NCBI GenBank assembly: GCA_022828595.1
Contig: JAKGHH010000007.1
Span: forward strand, 64,592,727 to 64,656,726
Length of the DNA stretch: 64,000 nucleotides
Direction of reading: 5' to 3'
From: Nelumbo lutea
Lineage: Eukaryota > Streptophyta > Magnoliopsida > Proteales > Nelumbonaceae
Positions within the stretch are counted from its first letter, which is position 1; each line of letters opens with the position of its first letter. The translations under genes and the position numbers were made by a program. Below the pieces are notes generated by a model, which was given only the letters and a program-made list of their open reading frames with translations, was not told the origin of the DNA and ran no database searches. Below are positions 38,382 through 49,421 of this stretch, in pieces.

Positions 38382-38845
38382 GAGTGCGGTTTCAGTCCAA
38401 GTACGTTTTGTCCGTATACCGTTCGTGCATTTCGAGGACGCGCCGCGTATCTCCGAATCGTGTGAAGTGCTGAAGTGTGCGAATGGGTTTAAACCCCGTT
38501 AGTGGTGTCTACCGTTAGTGGTATCGCGCATTCGTCTCCTCTCCTGTCGCAGATTCACGCTGTCTCCTCTCTGCCTGGCGGCGACTGCAAAATCATCACC
38601 GCCGGCGACAAACAATCATCACCGCCGGCGGATCAACCTCAGGTATTGTGATTTTTGCATCTCATCTTACTTGCACCTCTTCTGCTTCCATGAAAACTAA
38701 CCCATGGCGACTGCGAACCAACACTGCCGGCGACAAACAACTATCATCGGCAGCGGAAGAAGAACCTCAGGTTGTCTTCTTTGCATCTTTTCTTCTTCCA
38801 TCACAACTAGGGTTTAATCCTCAGCAATTTCTAAAATTATTTGTA
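38382..38845 (+). repeat. Left terminal inverted repeat of the DUF868 Pack-MULE
   Basis: Pairs with 39597-39938. Shared blocks include GGTTTAAACCCCGTTAGTG, CGCGCATTCG, CACCGCCGGCG and CTAGGGTTTAATCCTCA. Carries an internal tandem duplication of about 120 bp not present in the right arm. Confidence 0.8.
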
Positions 38846-38868
38846 TGATCTCTTCTTCCATGAATCAG

Positions 38869-39603
38869 AGGGGAGGACACGCATTCCATTCAACCTTCTC
38901 ATTCTTCCGAAATCGACCTGGTTCAAAATCCATCTCCCTCAACCGCTATCGCCACCACTGCCACGGGGTCAAGCTCTACTAGGACTTCACTCGTGCTGTG
39001 TACTCCCAGAATTCGGCTGAGCCCGATTCAGGGTTTTACATTGCCGTTGCCTGTAACTCTCGTATTGAATTCTTCCTGGGCGACCTCCGAGACGATGCAC
39101 TGCACCGCACTGGAGCTGTTCGGGTGTCTCCATCAGCGGAGCCTGCATTGCTGTCCCGTCGTGAGCACGTGTTTGGGCATCGGAGTTACACTACTACAAC
39201 TCAGTTTTCAGAGTCGAAACATGAAATCGGGATCGAATGCGCTGGTGGACTGTTGAGAGTGAAAGTGGATGGTAAGATAAGCCTGGTTGTAAAGAGATTG
39301 GCCTGGAAATTCAGAGGGAATGAGCGCATTGTGGTTGGCTGGTCGGAAGTGGAATTCTATTGGGATGTTTTTAATTGGGTAACCGAGCCTGGAAGAGATG
39401 GCGATGGGCATGGAGCGTTTCTGTTTCAGGTGGGAGATGGCGGTGTGTTGCCGGAAATGATGGGCCCATAGAAGAGATTGATGAAGAAAAGCTTGCCATC
39501 TTCCTCCTCGTCTATGATGTCATTATCACCTTATCCGTCGTGTTCAAGCGTCTTACAGTGGGCAGAAGAGAGCAGTGATGGAGGAAGGAGTTCTTGTAAT
39601 TTT
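38869..39603 (+). pseudogene. Captured DUF868 gene fragment
   Basis: One frame reads FRNRPGSKSISL, HGVKLY-stop-DFTRAVYSQNSAEPDSGF, FFLGDLRDDALH, LLSRREHVFGHRS, KVDGKISLVVKRLAWKFRGN and FYWDVFNWV. After a second stop it continues with a serine-rich SSSSSMMSLSP and LQWAEESSDGG. This is the order of the plant-specific DUF868 family (PF05910), whose molecular function is unknown. The N-terminal quarter is absent and the C-terminal end is cut by the repeat arm. The only breaks are TAG at 38980-38982, where Trp is expected, and TAG at 39469-39471, where Gln is likely. No ATG is well placed, so translation would need an upstream start in the repeat arm. Confidence 0.85.
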
Positions 39604-39938
39604 AAAAATTAGTGAGGATTAAACCCTAGTTTTGATGGAAGAAGAAGAGATGCAAAGAAGACAACCTGAGGTTTTTCTTCCGCCGGCGGTGATGGTTGTT
39701 TGTCGCCGGTGGTGATGATTTTGCAGTCGCCTCTGGGCGGAGAAGAGAGTGTGAATCTGCGAGAGGAGAGGAATGGAGAGGAACCGAATGCGCGACACCA
39801 CTAACGACAGACATCACTAACGGGGTTTAAGCCCGGTCACACGCTTCAGCACCTCACACAATTCGGAGAACACGCGGCGCATCCTCCGAATGCACGAATG
39901 ATGCGCGGACAAAACGTGCCTGGACTGAAGCCGAACTC
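39597..39938 (-). repeat. Right terminal inverted repeat of the DUF868 Pack-MULE
   Basis: 342 bp, inverted relative to the left arm, without the 120-bp internal duplication. Confidence 0.8.
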
Positions 39939-39946
39939 TCAATTTC

Positions 39947-40410
39947 AACTTCAAGATAGTGCTGTGATGGTGTATTTTTCACATGTGTAAAGTGATTGGA
40001 AACCGATTAAGTTTCTCCTTAAACAAAATGTTGTTGAAATGAAATAAGAGATAGTCTGATCATACAAAACACAACATACTACTTTGAAAGTGAAACAAAA
40101 ATATGAAATCTATCCAATAGAGTACATGGATACAAATCATTGCCTTAGTAAGTATCATTACAAAATATTTATATGTATTTGTACCCATGTTGATATTGAA
40201 CCTACCCTTGTTGCATGTCACCGAGAGTCTCTCAGAAGTCTTGGAGAAAAAAAAAAGAAGGGGTAAAGAAAGAATCCTAAACTAATAATATTTCCATTGA
40301 AGTTGTTCATAGGGAGATGAACATAATAACCAAGACGAAGTAACAAGATTGACTTAATCAATGAAAGATATAGTTTGTTCCTATAAACATTAATTAGCTG
40401 GATGGGTGGT
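39947..40410. other. Non-coding spacer
   Basis: AT-rich sequence between two DNA transposons; no coding similarity or terminal repeats recognised. Confidence 0.4.
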
Positions 40411-41743
40411 ATGGTGCATAGTGGTGATAATTGGGCGGGTTGGGTTGGGTTTGGCTCGGGTTGAGTTTTAATTCAACTTATTTAACTTGTTAAGTCGTTA
40501 ATGACCCAGTTATATAAAATTTTATGGGTTGGGTTCAACTCAAATTCACTTTAATCCAATCAAGTCCGTCCAAACCTATTAATCTTATATTTATGTACTT
40601 AAAACAAAAAACTAACTCTTTTAACAAATAAGTTAGTCATAGCTTAGTGGTAATAGTAGTTGCTATTTACATAATTGGTGAATGTTCAAATTACATTTCA
40701 TGCATGTTATTTTTATACAAGCAGCGAAGCCATCTAACTATGTTTGGGTTTTGGATTTGACGAACTACATTGGTTCAAACTGGTCAGACCAACTTGAACT
40801 ATCTAATCGGATTGTCTTCGAGGTAATCACATCAAGTTCAATAATGGTTGAACTGTTTAGATCCGGATCAGTTCGGTCGGACTAAACCCCGCCCGAACCG
40901 GTTTAGTCCAGTTGGACAAAACCGACCAGACCGATTCAATTCGGTCGGACCAGACCTCGACCCGATCGGACTGCTATAGTTCGGTCGTGCCAGACCCCGA
41001 CTAGGATGGTTCAATCCGGTCGGACTAGTCCGGACTAGTTCAGTCAAATGGTGGATTGACTTAGGTCAGCTCATATCAAGTTTGTGCACGACTTTAGGGC
41101 CGAACTGATTGGCCCAAAGTGGGTCAAAAGAAGTAAATCAGACTTGGCCGAATTCGGGTCGGATCGTACGGATATGGACCACACTAGGCAAAGCAAGCAA
41201 GGCGGTTTAGGGTTTGGACCCCACCCAGTCTTACCTATTTCGGGTTTGGGTTGACCCGGATCAGCTTGTACCGGGTCAAGCCGGACTGTGTGAATAATGA
41301 TTGGACCAGACGACCCAAACCGGGCAAAGCAAGCGGTACCGAGCCATCCCGTCCGAGGTCTATTTCAGATTCAACTCGACCCAAATTGGTGTATGTTGGA
41401 TCGGGTCAGACCGTGTTGAACTGGTCTGAACTTGGGTCAAATTGATTTAGATTTATGTTGGGTGAAGTGTATTGATTCAAGACAACTAAATTTAGTCAAT
41501 AATTAATAAAAAATTAATGTATTAATTATAAATTATTTAATTCAAATGAAAAAAATAAAAAAAAAATGCTAAAAAATCAGTACTAATATTTGTAATGGTT
41601 AACTCAATTGTTATCCACAACCCAAACCCAACCCATTTAAATGGACGGGTTTAGGTGGCGAGTTGTTCACACAACCCGTCAAGTAAATGGATGGATTAGA
41701 TATTGAGAGGGTTGGGTGAAAAATTGCTACCCCTAATGCTGCA
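40411..41743. mobile_element. hAT-type non-autonomous element, 1.3 kb
   Basis: The core 40419-41735 starts TAGTGGTGATAATTGGGCGGGTTGGG and ends, reversed, TAGGGGTAGCAATTTTTCACCCAACCC. Flanks ATGGTGCA (40411-40418) and ATGCTGCA (41736-41743) agree at 7 of 8 bases, as expected for an aged hAT 8-bp duplication. The interior (40860-41440) is dense in GGTCGGACCAGACC / TTCGGTCGG words and has no transposase. Confidence 0.6.
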
Positions 41744-41973
41744 TACCTCATTTGAGGTGGGGTAGAAGTGGAGGTTTCATTCTGTAGTTGGTGCAGGAAG
41801 ATGATGTTGTGACCTTCATAAGTGTCTATAGGGACCAAAGTATAAAAGCTGTTCTATTGTGGTTAGGTCCACGGGGGTATCCTGTGTCCCGTGTGGTGTG
41901 TGACCCATCAACTTCGCTAGCTGCGCCTCGGCCTCTAACACCGTTTATGTGTAGTAGACTGCATCGTGTAGAT

Positions 41974-42236
41974 CATGGTTTTTAAAATTGAATCGAACAA
42001 TGAATCGGTTAGGGGTCTGGTTCTCAGGTTGAACAGTTTGATTGTTCAAACTCAATGAATAGTCTATTCTGACAAAAAAAATTAAAAAAATTAAAAAAAA
42101 TCAAACCCTTAAACGGCTTAACCACCTGGATCAGCGATTTACTACCAAATCAACGTTTTTTTTGTGAAATAACAGTTCTGGGGTAAACGAAACCGGTCAT
42201 ATGACCGGTTCCTGGTTTTTTCGGTCAAAACCATGG
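41974..42236. mobile_element. MITE-like element, GGTTTTTAAAATTGAATCG ends (copy 2)
   Basis: Left CATGGTTTTTAAAATTGAATCG and right CGGTCAAAACCATGG ends are inverted copies, with interior GGTCATATGACCGGTT. Same family as 37292-37570. Confidence 0.5.
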
Positions 42237-42865
42237 TGTAGATACACTTCCATTACCATGAAGGGTGCCTTGGTCCCCACAATGCGTATCTGCTTCCCTC
42301 CTATGATGGCCTTGGAACACTGTTCGTTGATACATGAATAATGGGTACCCACAATGCGTACCTGCTTCCATTACCATGAAGGGCGCCTTTTAGATGAATA
42401 ATGGCCTACCCAATAGGATGCATGTGATAAGTTGTCTTTCCTGCCACAGTCTGAAACCCAATAGGACGTGATGAATGCGGAATGCCCAACTTCAACCTGT
42501 AGCATCCGTGAGCTCAGGGTTTAAGACACATTGGCATTGAAGTTGGAAATCTCCATAGTCATTGTTTTGTCTCCTATGTCCTCAATCCCAATCACATGCA
42601 CAATGTGCACTGAAGCTAAGTTCACCAAGTTGCTCGTGGCCACTAACATTCTTCGCACCTTGTAGCCATTGAGACACTTCATGAATGGCGAGTTTTGCCA
42701 TCATTGTCCTTGGGGCCAAAAGTAACTGCCCTATTCTTTCTCTTCCAATCTCTACCAACACCATTGCGGTCTTATATTGCACATGCAATTACTACCTCCA
42801 GTACACTCTCCTCTTAAAAGAACCTCTATAGATAACTACTCTGAAAAAACCTCATAGCCAAGACT
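42237..42865. other. Unrecognised GC-balanced segment with short direct repeats
   Basis: CTTCCATTACCATGAAGGG occurs near 42248 and 42366, and CCCACAATGCGTA near 42278 and 42350, so about 75-120 bp has been duplicated or shuffled. Minus-strand frames (42582-42788) have normal composition but no domain I recognise. Confidence 0.35.
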
Positions 42866-43417
42866 ACTGGCGATTAGGGTGCTCAACCGAACTGTGGGGC
42901 TTTTTATTGGACCGAACTGATACTATTAATTTTTGGAAAATCGGTAACTAAAATCAAATCGAAATCAGTCGGTTAATCGGTTGACCGGTTTGATTAATCA
43001 TCGGTTCAGTTTGTTGGTTTTTTGTTTTTTTTTTAATTTTTATAATATATATTATATAAATATATAATAAAAAATTATGAATATATATAATATTATATTT
43101 TAATTAATAAATAATATATCTTATATTATAAATATATATTTATATATAATGTATATTTATTAATTTATAATATATAAAAAATATAAAATATATTATAATA
43201 TACATAAATATATATAAAATATATAGAAATATATGTATACCAGTTGGTTCGGTTAACCGCTGGTTTTCTATATTGGTTAATCAAAACCTAACCAGTACCT
43301 TCGATTTTTTAAAAACATCGAACCAAAACCAAATCAACCAGTTTGGTTAACCAATTTTTTGGTTCAGTTTCAGTTGGTTTGCTTTTTCGGTTTTTTTGCT
43401 CACCCCTAACTGGTGAT
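42866..43417. mobile_element. hAT-type MITE with GGTTCGGTT-like interior
   Basis: The core 42875-43408 begins TAGGGTGCTCAACCGAACTG and ends TTTTTTTGCTCACCCCTA, which are inverted copies at the tips. Flanks ACTGGCGAT (42866-42874) and ACTGGTGAT (43409-43417) match at 8 of 9. The middle (43030-43220) is nearly pure A/T with ATATATAAT words. Non-coding. Confidence 0.6.
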
Positions 43418-43420
43418 ATC

Positions 43421-43665
43421 AAGTTGTGGACTACTCCATCGACCATCAGAGTCAAATCGTTAGACTAAGAAAAGAAGAAAATCATAGTTGTTGGGTGTGT
43501 ATCAAGTGACAATCAACACTCAGAAAGAGTAGTTATATTATAATGGTGAAATGACTATTTTGTCCTCAATATGCAAATAACGTACAATAGAATAAGAAAT
43601 AATCTAATATACAAGAAACACAGAAAGACAAAAATAACCCTCCTTTAGCTCTCTTTATCTCTACA
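43421..43665 (-). repeat. Copia element C 3' LTR (probable)
   Basis: On the minus strand it starts TGTAGAGATAAAG directly after the purine tract TTGAGGGGGAG (43666-43676, complement). The inner border is not certain; about 245 bp is consistent. Confidence 0.5.
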
Positions 43666-43669
43666 CTCC

Positions 43670-46230
43670 CCCTCAAATTAATGCCTGGGAATCTAGAGGA
43701 CGCATGCGGAAGAGATAATGCCAACAAAGAGGTCGCTAATAAAATGGCAATAAACTTCTATGTGCTTTGTGGCATTCATGAAAAATGGGATTGGATGTAA
43801 AGAGGGGAACTGAAAGTGGAGGCTCATGTAGAAGAGCCTTGAGCTAAATAATCTCACTACATAGCGAAGAAATGACCCTTTACTTGGGTTCAATAGATGA
43901 TTTTGATATTGTAGATTGCTTCTTGCATTTCCTGGAGATAAGAGAGTCACCTAAGAAAACACACCAACCTGTAGTAGATCTTCGAGTGTCTAGACAACCT
44001 ACAAATGTGGTTGTCATGAAGATGATCCAAATTGGCTTATAATCTAGACTACGTATGATACATCTGGCCAAGTCATAGTAAAATAAATTAAACTACCCAC
44101 CAACTAGTGATAAAGAGTAGGATCTTCAAGAGAGAGACCATCATCCTTACTGAGTTTCAAATTAATCTCCAAGGAAGTGTCAACTAACTTGGAATTAGTG
44201 AAGTTATATCCATTATGGCAAGGTTAGTTGCATACTTATGTTGATTGATGAAATAAGCATGAGAATTATGACTGACCTCTAGTCTCAAAAATGTACGTCA
44301 AGGGACCCAAGTCCTTCATCTTGAAAGATTCATTTAGAAGTTTCTTCAAATTAACAATCCCTTTGCACCATTCCTTGTGATGATATGTCATCAACATAGA
44401 GGAGAAGTATTGTCACTCCCTAATCCCAATGTAAGGTAAGGAGAGAGTAATCAAAGGAGCTTTGTATAAAGCTAGCATTAGTGATAACAGAATAAAATCT
44501 CTCAAAACTAGGCTCTAGGTGCTTTTTTAAGTCCATAAAAGGATTTCTTGAGGCAACATATAGAGTGATGATCATTACAATATCCAGGAGGAGGTTTCAT
44601 GTACACAATCTCCTTCAACTCTCCATGGAGGAATGCATTTTTTCACATCCATCTAATGAATCTCCTATTATTTAGCAGCAAAGATGGGTAGGAGTGGTCA
44701 AATAGTAGTCATCCTTTCTACCTAAACAAAAACCTCTCCATAGTCTATCCCGTTCTCCTACTTGTAGCCTTCAGCAACAAGTCAGGCTTTTTATCTATCT
44801 AGACTTCCATCTAATTTTAATTTTACTGAATAAACCCATCGACTACAAATAATAGATGCTTCAAGAGGAGCCTTAACAAGTTCCTAGGTAACGTTATCAA
44901 GAAGAGCCTGAGTATAGAGTCCATGAAAATTTTCCACTGAGGAATGGCTACAAGGCTTAGAGATATCTGTACAAATAATAGATGCTTCAAGAGGAGCCTT
45001 AACAAGTTCCTAGGTAACATTATCAAGAAGAGCCTGAGTATAGAGTCCATGAAAATTTTCCACTAAGGAATGGCTACAAGGCTTAGAGATATCTGTAGTA
45101 GACAACACAACAACAAAAAAAAAACTATGGTATAAAGAAAAACCATAATGGTTTAGGAGGTTAAGAAATCCTAGAAGAATGACACAATGTAAGAGCAATG
45201 GAAGAAATGGTTTCAGATGTAGGAACAAAAGAAGTTATAGGAATGGAGGGAGTAAGTAGACCAATAGCTGGTGGTGAAGAAGAATTAGATAAAGGTGTTG
45301 TAGTTTGTTGCTTTTGGAAATAAGTCTGAAATTACTGCAAAAGTGATGTATGAACATCTAAATATTTTGTAGTCAAAATTGTGCAATAACTTTACAATAT
45401 GTTCAAAGAAAGATACATTCTCAAGAAAAATAACATTGCGAGATATGCGAATGCGATGAGTCATGGGATCATAGAAAAACAAACCCTTCTGATCAAGACA
45501 ATAGCCCATAAAAGCACATAAAGTTGCTTGAGTAGTTAGTTTAGTGTGTTTGATGGATAAAACATGCACAACAAAATACCTAAAGCATGGAGAAGTCTGA
45601 AGGATGATGGAGATATTGGAAAGTAGAAGAGTTGTCTAGGATTAATGATGGAAGAAGATTTATAAGGTACACATGCAGATGTACTAATGTTGGTTGCCTC
45701 CACCCAAAACTAGGAGGGTACATGGGAATCTTGTAAGGGAGTTCTAACTACACTCAAGATGTGTCTATTCTTTCTTGTTGCCACTTCATTCTTTCGTTGA
45801 GTTCTAGGACAGGATTTCTGGGATTGAATACCTTGTTGTTTTAAGTAAGTTTGAAAACTCTCATCAAAGTACTCTCCCCTTGAATCCAAATGTAGAATGC
45901 ATTTGTTGGTTTTGAACTAGGTGGTAACAAGGGCTTGAAATAGTTTGAAAATAGAGAACACTTTGGATTTCTTGTAAAGAAAATATATCCAATTAAAACA
46001 AATGCAATTATCAATGAAAGTCAGAAAATACTTGTACCCCAACCTAGAAACAAGTTGAGACAACCAAACATTACTATATATTAATTGAAATGGAACTATT
46101 GCATGTTCAAAGTGAGAATGAAAAGGCAAAACATGGCTCTTACATAAGTAGCAAGTGATACAAGCTTTATTCATGTCCTTTAGAGAAGCAACAGATGTTG
46201 GTAAACTACCAAAAGTAAACAAGTAATCAA
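43670..46230 (-). pseudogene. Copia element C: integrase, RT and RNase H
   Basis: Minus strand: RNase H at 43693-44071 (VGCLDTRRSTTGWCVFLGDS, KCKKQSTISKSS). A decayed RT (44080-44800) has relics such as SFKMKDLGPLTY. A linker lies at 45010-45569 (ATLCAFMGYCLDQKGLFFYD) and integrase at 45600-46222 (CYLCKSHVLPFHSHF, YFLTFIDN). Stops and frame changes are frequent. A 127-bp tandem duplication lies inside (44845-45098). The gag half continues at 47755-49420 after inserted repeats. Confidence 0.75.
44845..45098. repeat. 127-bp tandem duplication in element C
   Basis: ACAAATAATAGATGCTTCAA starts both units (44845 and 44972). They differ by very few bases, so the duplication is younger than the element's decay. 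127 is not a multiple of three, so it also shifts the frame. Confidence 0.85.
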
Positions 46231-46436
46231 GTTTCTCAGAAAAAAGATGGCCAAAGGGTCTATGCCATAAGTGCTAAGCATTACTACAATTAATAGTCTT
46301 AAAACAAAAAGTATTAGAAAGTAAACAAGAAGTGGATGTGGAAGGAACTTTTTTCTTCTCGAATTCCAAAGAAAACAATTAACCTAGTCTAAGCCCCTTC
46401 CCCTTCACCTCCCTAGTGTGCTAATCTTATATTAAA

Positions 46437-46990
46437 CAACGACCCTAACTGAATTTAATTCAGTTTGGTTCGGTTTTTTGTTCGGTTGGGCCTTGATTCC
46501 ACATAAATGGTAAACATTCATTAATAATGATTAATGAATAATTAATAAGTGTTATTAATTAAAAGTTAGAATGGACCCAAAGCCCAATAATTTTAATTAA
46601 TTAACTATTATTAATTAAGAGTGAGAATGACCTTAAAGTCCAATGGTTTTAATTAATTGGCTATTATTAATTAAAAGTTAGAATAGGCCCAAAGCCCATG
46701 CCAATGGGGAGTTGCCGAATTGGCCATTATTCACAAACAATTAATGATTAATGTACAATGAATAATTAGTCTAGGTTTAAATTTACTATTATTAATTAAA
46801 AGTTAGAATAGGTACAAAGCCCTATGCTAATGGCGAATTGCCAAATTGGCCATTATTCACAAATAAATAATGAGTAATGAACAATTAATAATTAGTCTAG
46901 GTTTTAATTAACTATTATTAATTAAAAGTTAGAATGGGCCTAGAGTCCAATGGGGAATCACCAAATTGGTTATTGGGAAATATAATAATT
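46437..46990. repeat. Minisatellite-like repeats inside element C
   Basis: A unit around ATTAATTAAAAGTTAGAAT followed by GGGCCCAAAGCCCAATG-like sequence recurs about five times (near 46553, 46608, 46665, 46790, 46916) with 55- and 126-bp spacing. The left edge (from about 46437) is GGTTCGGTTTTTTGTTCGG, the same style as the hAT-type elements. Confidence 0.65.
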
Positions 46991-47039
46991 AATTGGCATA
47001 AAGTATTAAATATAACATTAAATACTCAATATACTTCAT

Positions 47040-47549
47040 TAAATAAATCACTAATTCGGTTTTTAGTTCGGTTCAGTTCAAAATCTCAACCAAACCAAAT
47101 TGAAGTCAAAAACCGATTTTTTGAAAAAAACAAAAACTGAACCAAACTGATACCCGAATTAATCAAACCGAACTAGCTTAATCAGTTTAGTTCGATTCAG
47201 TTTTTGATTTGTCAATCGGAATTGAACACCCCTAAATAGTATTACCATCTCAACAAAATAGAATTGATACCAAAAATTGATTTAAAAAAAAAAACAAAAA
47301 ATGAATTGAATCGATACTTGAATGAACCAAAATAAACTAGCTTATTTGGTTTGGTTCAGTTCGATTTTCAATTTATGAATTGAATTTGAAAACCCCTAAA
47401 TAGTATTATCATCTCATCCAAACCAAACTAAGAAAAAAAACAAAAACCGAACCGAACCGATACCTGGATTAATCGAACCAAACTAATATTCGATTTGGTT
47501 TTTGATTTATCAACTGAATTGAACACCCTTAAAAAGTATTGCCATCTTT
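47040..47549. repeat. Three tandem hAT-like termini
   Basis: Three successive blocks end in GAACACCCCTAAATAGTATTACCATCT (47225), AACCCCTAAATAGTATTATCATCT (47392) and GAACACCCTTAAAAAGTATTGCCATCT (47520). Each is preceded by AACCGAACC/TTGGTTCGG sequence. They look like a tandemly repeated right end of one transposon family plus adjoining target sequence. Confidence 0.6.
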
Positions 47550-47754
47550 CACAAGTTATCCAACAAAAATCAAACTAGTAGTCAATTTGGGTACAAATAA
47601 AATCTTGGGTAGGTGAAAGTGAGAGGACTTAGAGATAAATAAATGCAAATCATCACAACAAAAAATGTTTAACTTTTCACCATTAGTAGTAACAATGCAT
47701 TTATTAGAGGAGTGTGGTTTAGGAGACTAACCAAAGGAGACCCCTATCATGTGA

Positions 47755-49421
47755 TTAGAGGCACTTGAATAAATGATTCATAGATTGTTTGATGAAGAAC
47801 AAAAGGGAGGAGACTTTACAGATTGAGAAAGCAAAAGAGATAGTTGAGGACATAAGTTGTTGAATCTTCTCCTTTAACATACCACTGGAGGCATCACTTT
47901 GCGGAACCAATGAAGCGGTAGAAGATGAGGCACATGAACCCTTTATAGAAGTCTGATAAGTCTTATAGGATCCCTTCTTCTGATTGAACCCACCCCCTTT
48001 GGAGATCAAGTAAGGCACTCTATAATGATATGTCCCTATTGCTTACAATAAGTGTAGGTGTTCATTTTCATGTAGTGTGAGACAACATGCTCAAATTCTT
48101 TACATTCATAACACTGTACCAAATAAATTTTTTCTTCCCCTTGGGCTTTGTTGCAAGGAAAACAATATTTATGTTAGAGTCCTTCTTCCCATCAAGTGTA
48201 GTCTGAGTAACCGGCCTAGTTTCTTCTCTAGAAAGCTCCCAAAGAATAGTGTCTAAGTATGGAAGAGTCTCTCTATTGTGAATAATAGATCTAACTAGGG
48301 ATGCAAACGGATCGGGTTGGATTTGAATCTGGTCCAATACTGTTCATGTCTGATCTGAAGATCCGATCAGATCTGATAGGACTTGATTTGAATTTGAATC
48401 CTATTGGTAAGTTAGATCTTCGATATGATCTGATTTGACTTATTTTCTTTAAAAATTTATAAATTATTAAAAGAAAAATAAAATATACTAATTTAAATAA
48501 AGTAAAATAAAAAATACAAATATTTTTTAATTATTTTTTCATATATATCTTTTTTTATAAAAAAAATAAATAATATAACAAATTTATAAAAATATAATAT
48601 AAAAAATATATAATTATAAATAAATAAATAACACATATATATGTATTATATATATTTATGTATATATAATATATATATCGGATTGGATGGGGTGATTTGA
48701 ATTCAAATCGATTTTTGATGAGATCCTATTATCCGATTCAAAGATCCAAACAGGGGTGATCCGAATTCAACCAAATATGATTGGATCAATCGAATCCTGA
48801 TCCGATCCATTTGCACCCCTAGATCAAACAACTTTGAATTCTAGCTTGAGATACATTAAGAAATGCATCATCTCCCTTCTATCAAAATGTGCCTTCATAA
48901 ACTTCATAGAACAATTTGAAGGATCTTCTCCCATGTATATTAGCTCATACTTAGTCCATAGAGGTTAATAATTCCTACATAATATTCTTGAATTCTCCTC
49001 TCCTCTTAACGATAAGAGAATATGCCATCTTCAATTTGGTTTTGTCTAGAGAGATCTTCTCAAGATATTGATAAATCTCATAAGTGGTTTGGTACCCTCT
49101 TACAGGAATGGCAATATAAACTTCAATTGATCCAAGGATCCATGAGGCAATCTTTGCTTTATCAATTTTCCATTGCTTTAGGCCTTAGCATCTAAATCAT
49201 GAGGTTTAAAAAGTTTCCATCCAAATAATCGTAAAGCTCCTTTGCCTCAACATGGAATTGGAAGTGAAATTTCCATAGAGCATAATTGGATTTGTTAAAC
49301 TTGATAGGAAGGACATAGGTTATTTTTTGAAGTCATTAAACAACAAGATAGCAGTGTAAAACTCAAAAAAAAAGTAGTAGTCCCCTCAAAAGAGGAGAGA
49401 AAAGTAAATATCTTTCAGCCA
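47755..49421 (-). pseudogene. Copia element C: gag and protease region (split by a MITE)
   Basis: On the minus strand fragments at 48068-48337 (SIIHNRETLPYLDTILWELS) and 47755-48018, and further frames at 48830-49400, have gag-like composition, in the right place upstream of the integrase at 46 kb. A hAT-type MITE (48296-48821) interrupts it. No primer site or 5' LTR was identified. Confidence 0.5.
48288..48829. mobile_element. hAT-type MITE with Ac-like tips
   Basis: The core 48296-48821 begins TAGGGATGCAAACGGATCGG and ends CCGATCCATTTGCACCCCTA, clear inverted tips. The left tip resembles the TAGGGATGAAAACGG start of maize Ac. Flanks GATCTAAC and GATCAAAC agree at 7 of 8. The middle is AT-rich with (TATA)n, non-coding. 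Confidence 0.7.

Larger units (their letters stand above)
38374..39946. mobile_element. Pack-MULE-like element carrying a DUF868 gene fragment
   Basis: Long terminal inverted repeats run 38382-about 38845 and about 39597-39938. Outer ends read GAGTGCGGTTTCAGTCC and, reversed, GAGTTCGGCTTCAGTCC. The direct repeat TCAATTTC flanks them (38374-38381 and 39939-39946). A ninth base differs, consistent with a 9-bp Mutator duplication. No transposase is present. The middle (about 38870-39600) is a piece of an ordinary plant gene. The left arm is longer because about 120 bp (GCGACTGC...CTTCCAT) is duplicated in tandem at about 38580-38830. A non-autonomous gene-capturing MULE is the best reading. Confidence 0.8.

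Noticed and set aside
41000..41440. GC-richer frames in the GGTCGG-rich region as a gene
   Set aside because: The frames arise from degenerate GGTCGGACC words of a non-coding hAT-type element and change with every small indel.
42582..42788. Minus-strand frame with normal amino acid composition
   Set aside because: I looked for gag, transposase and host domains and recognised none; it could be captured sequence but there is no support for calling a gene.
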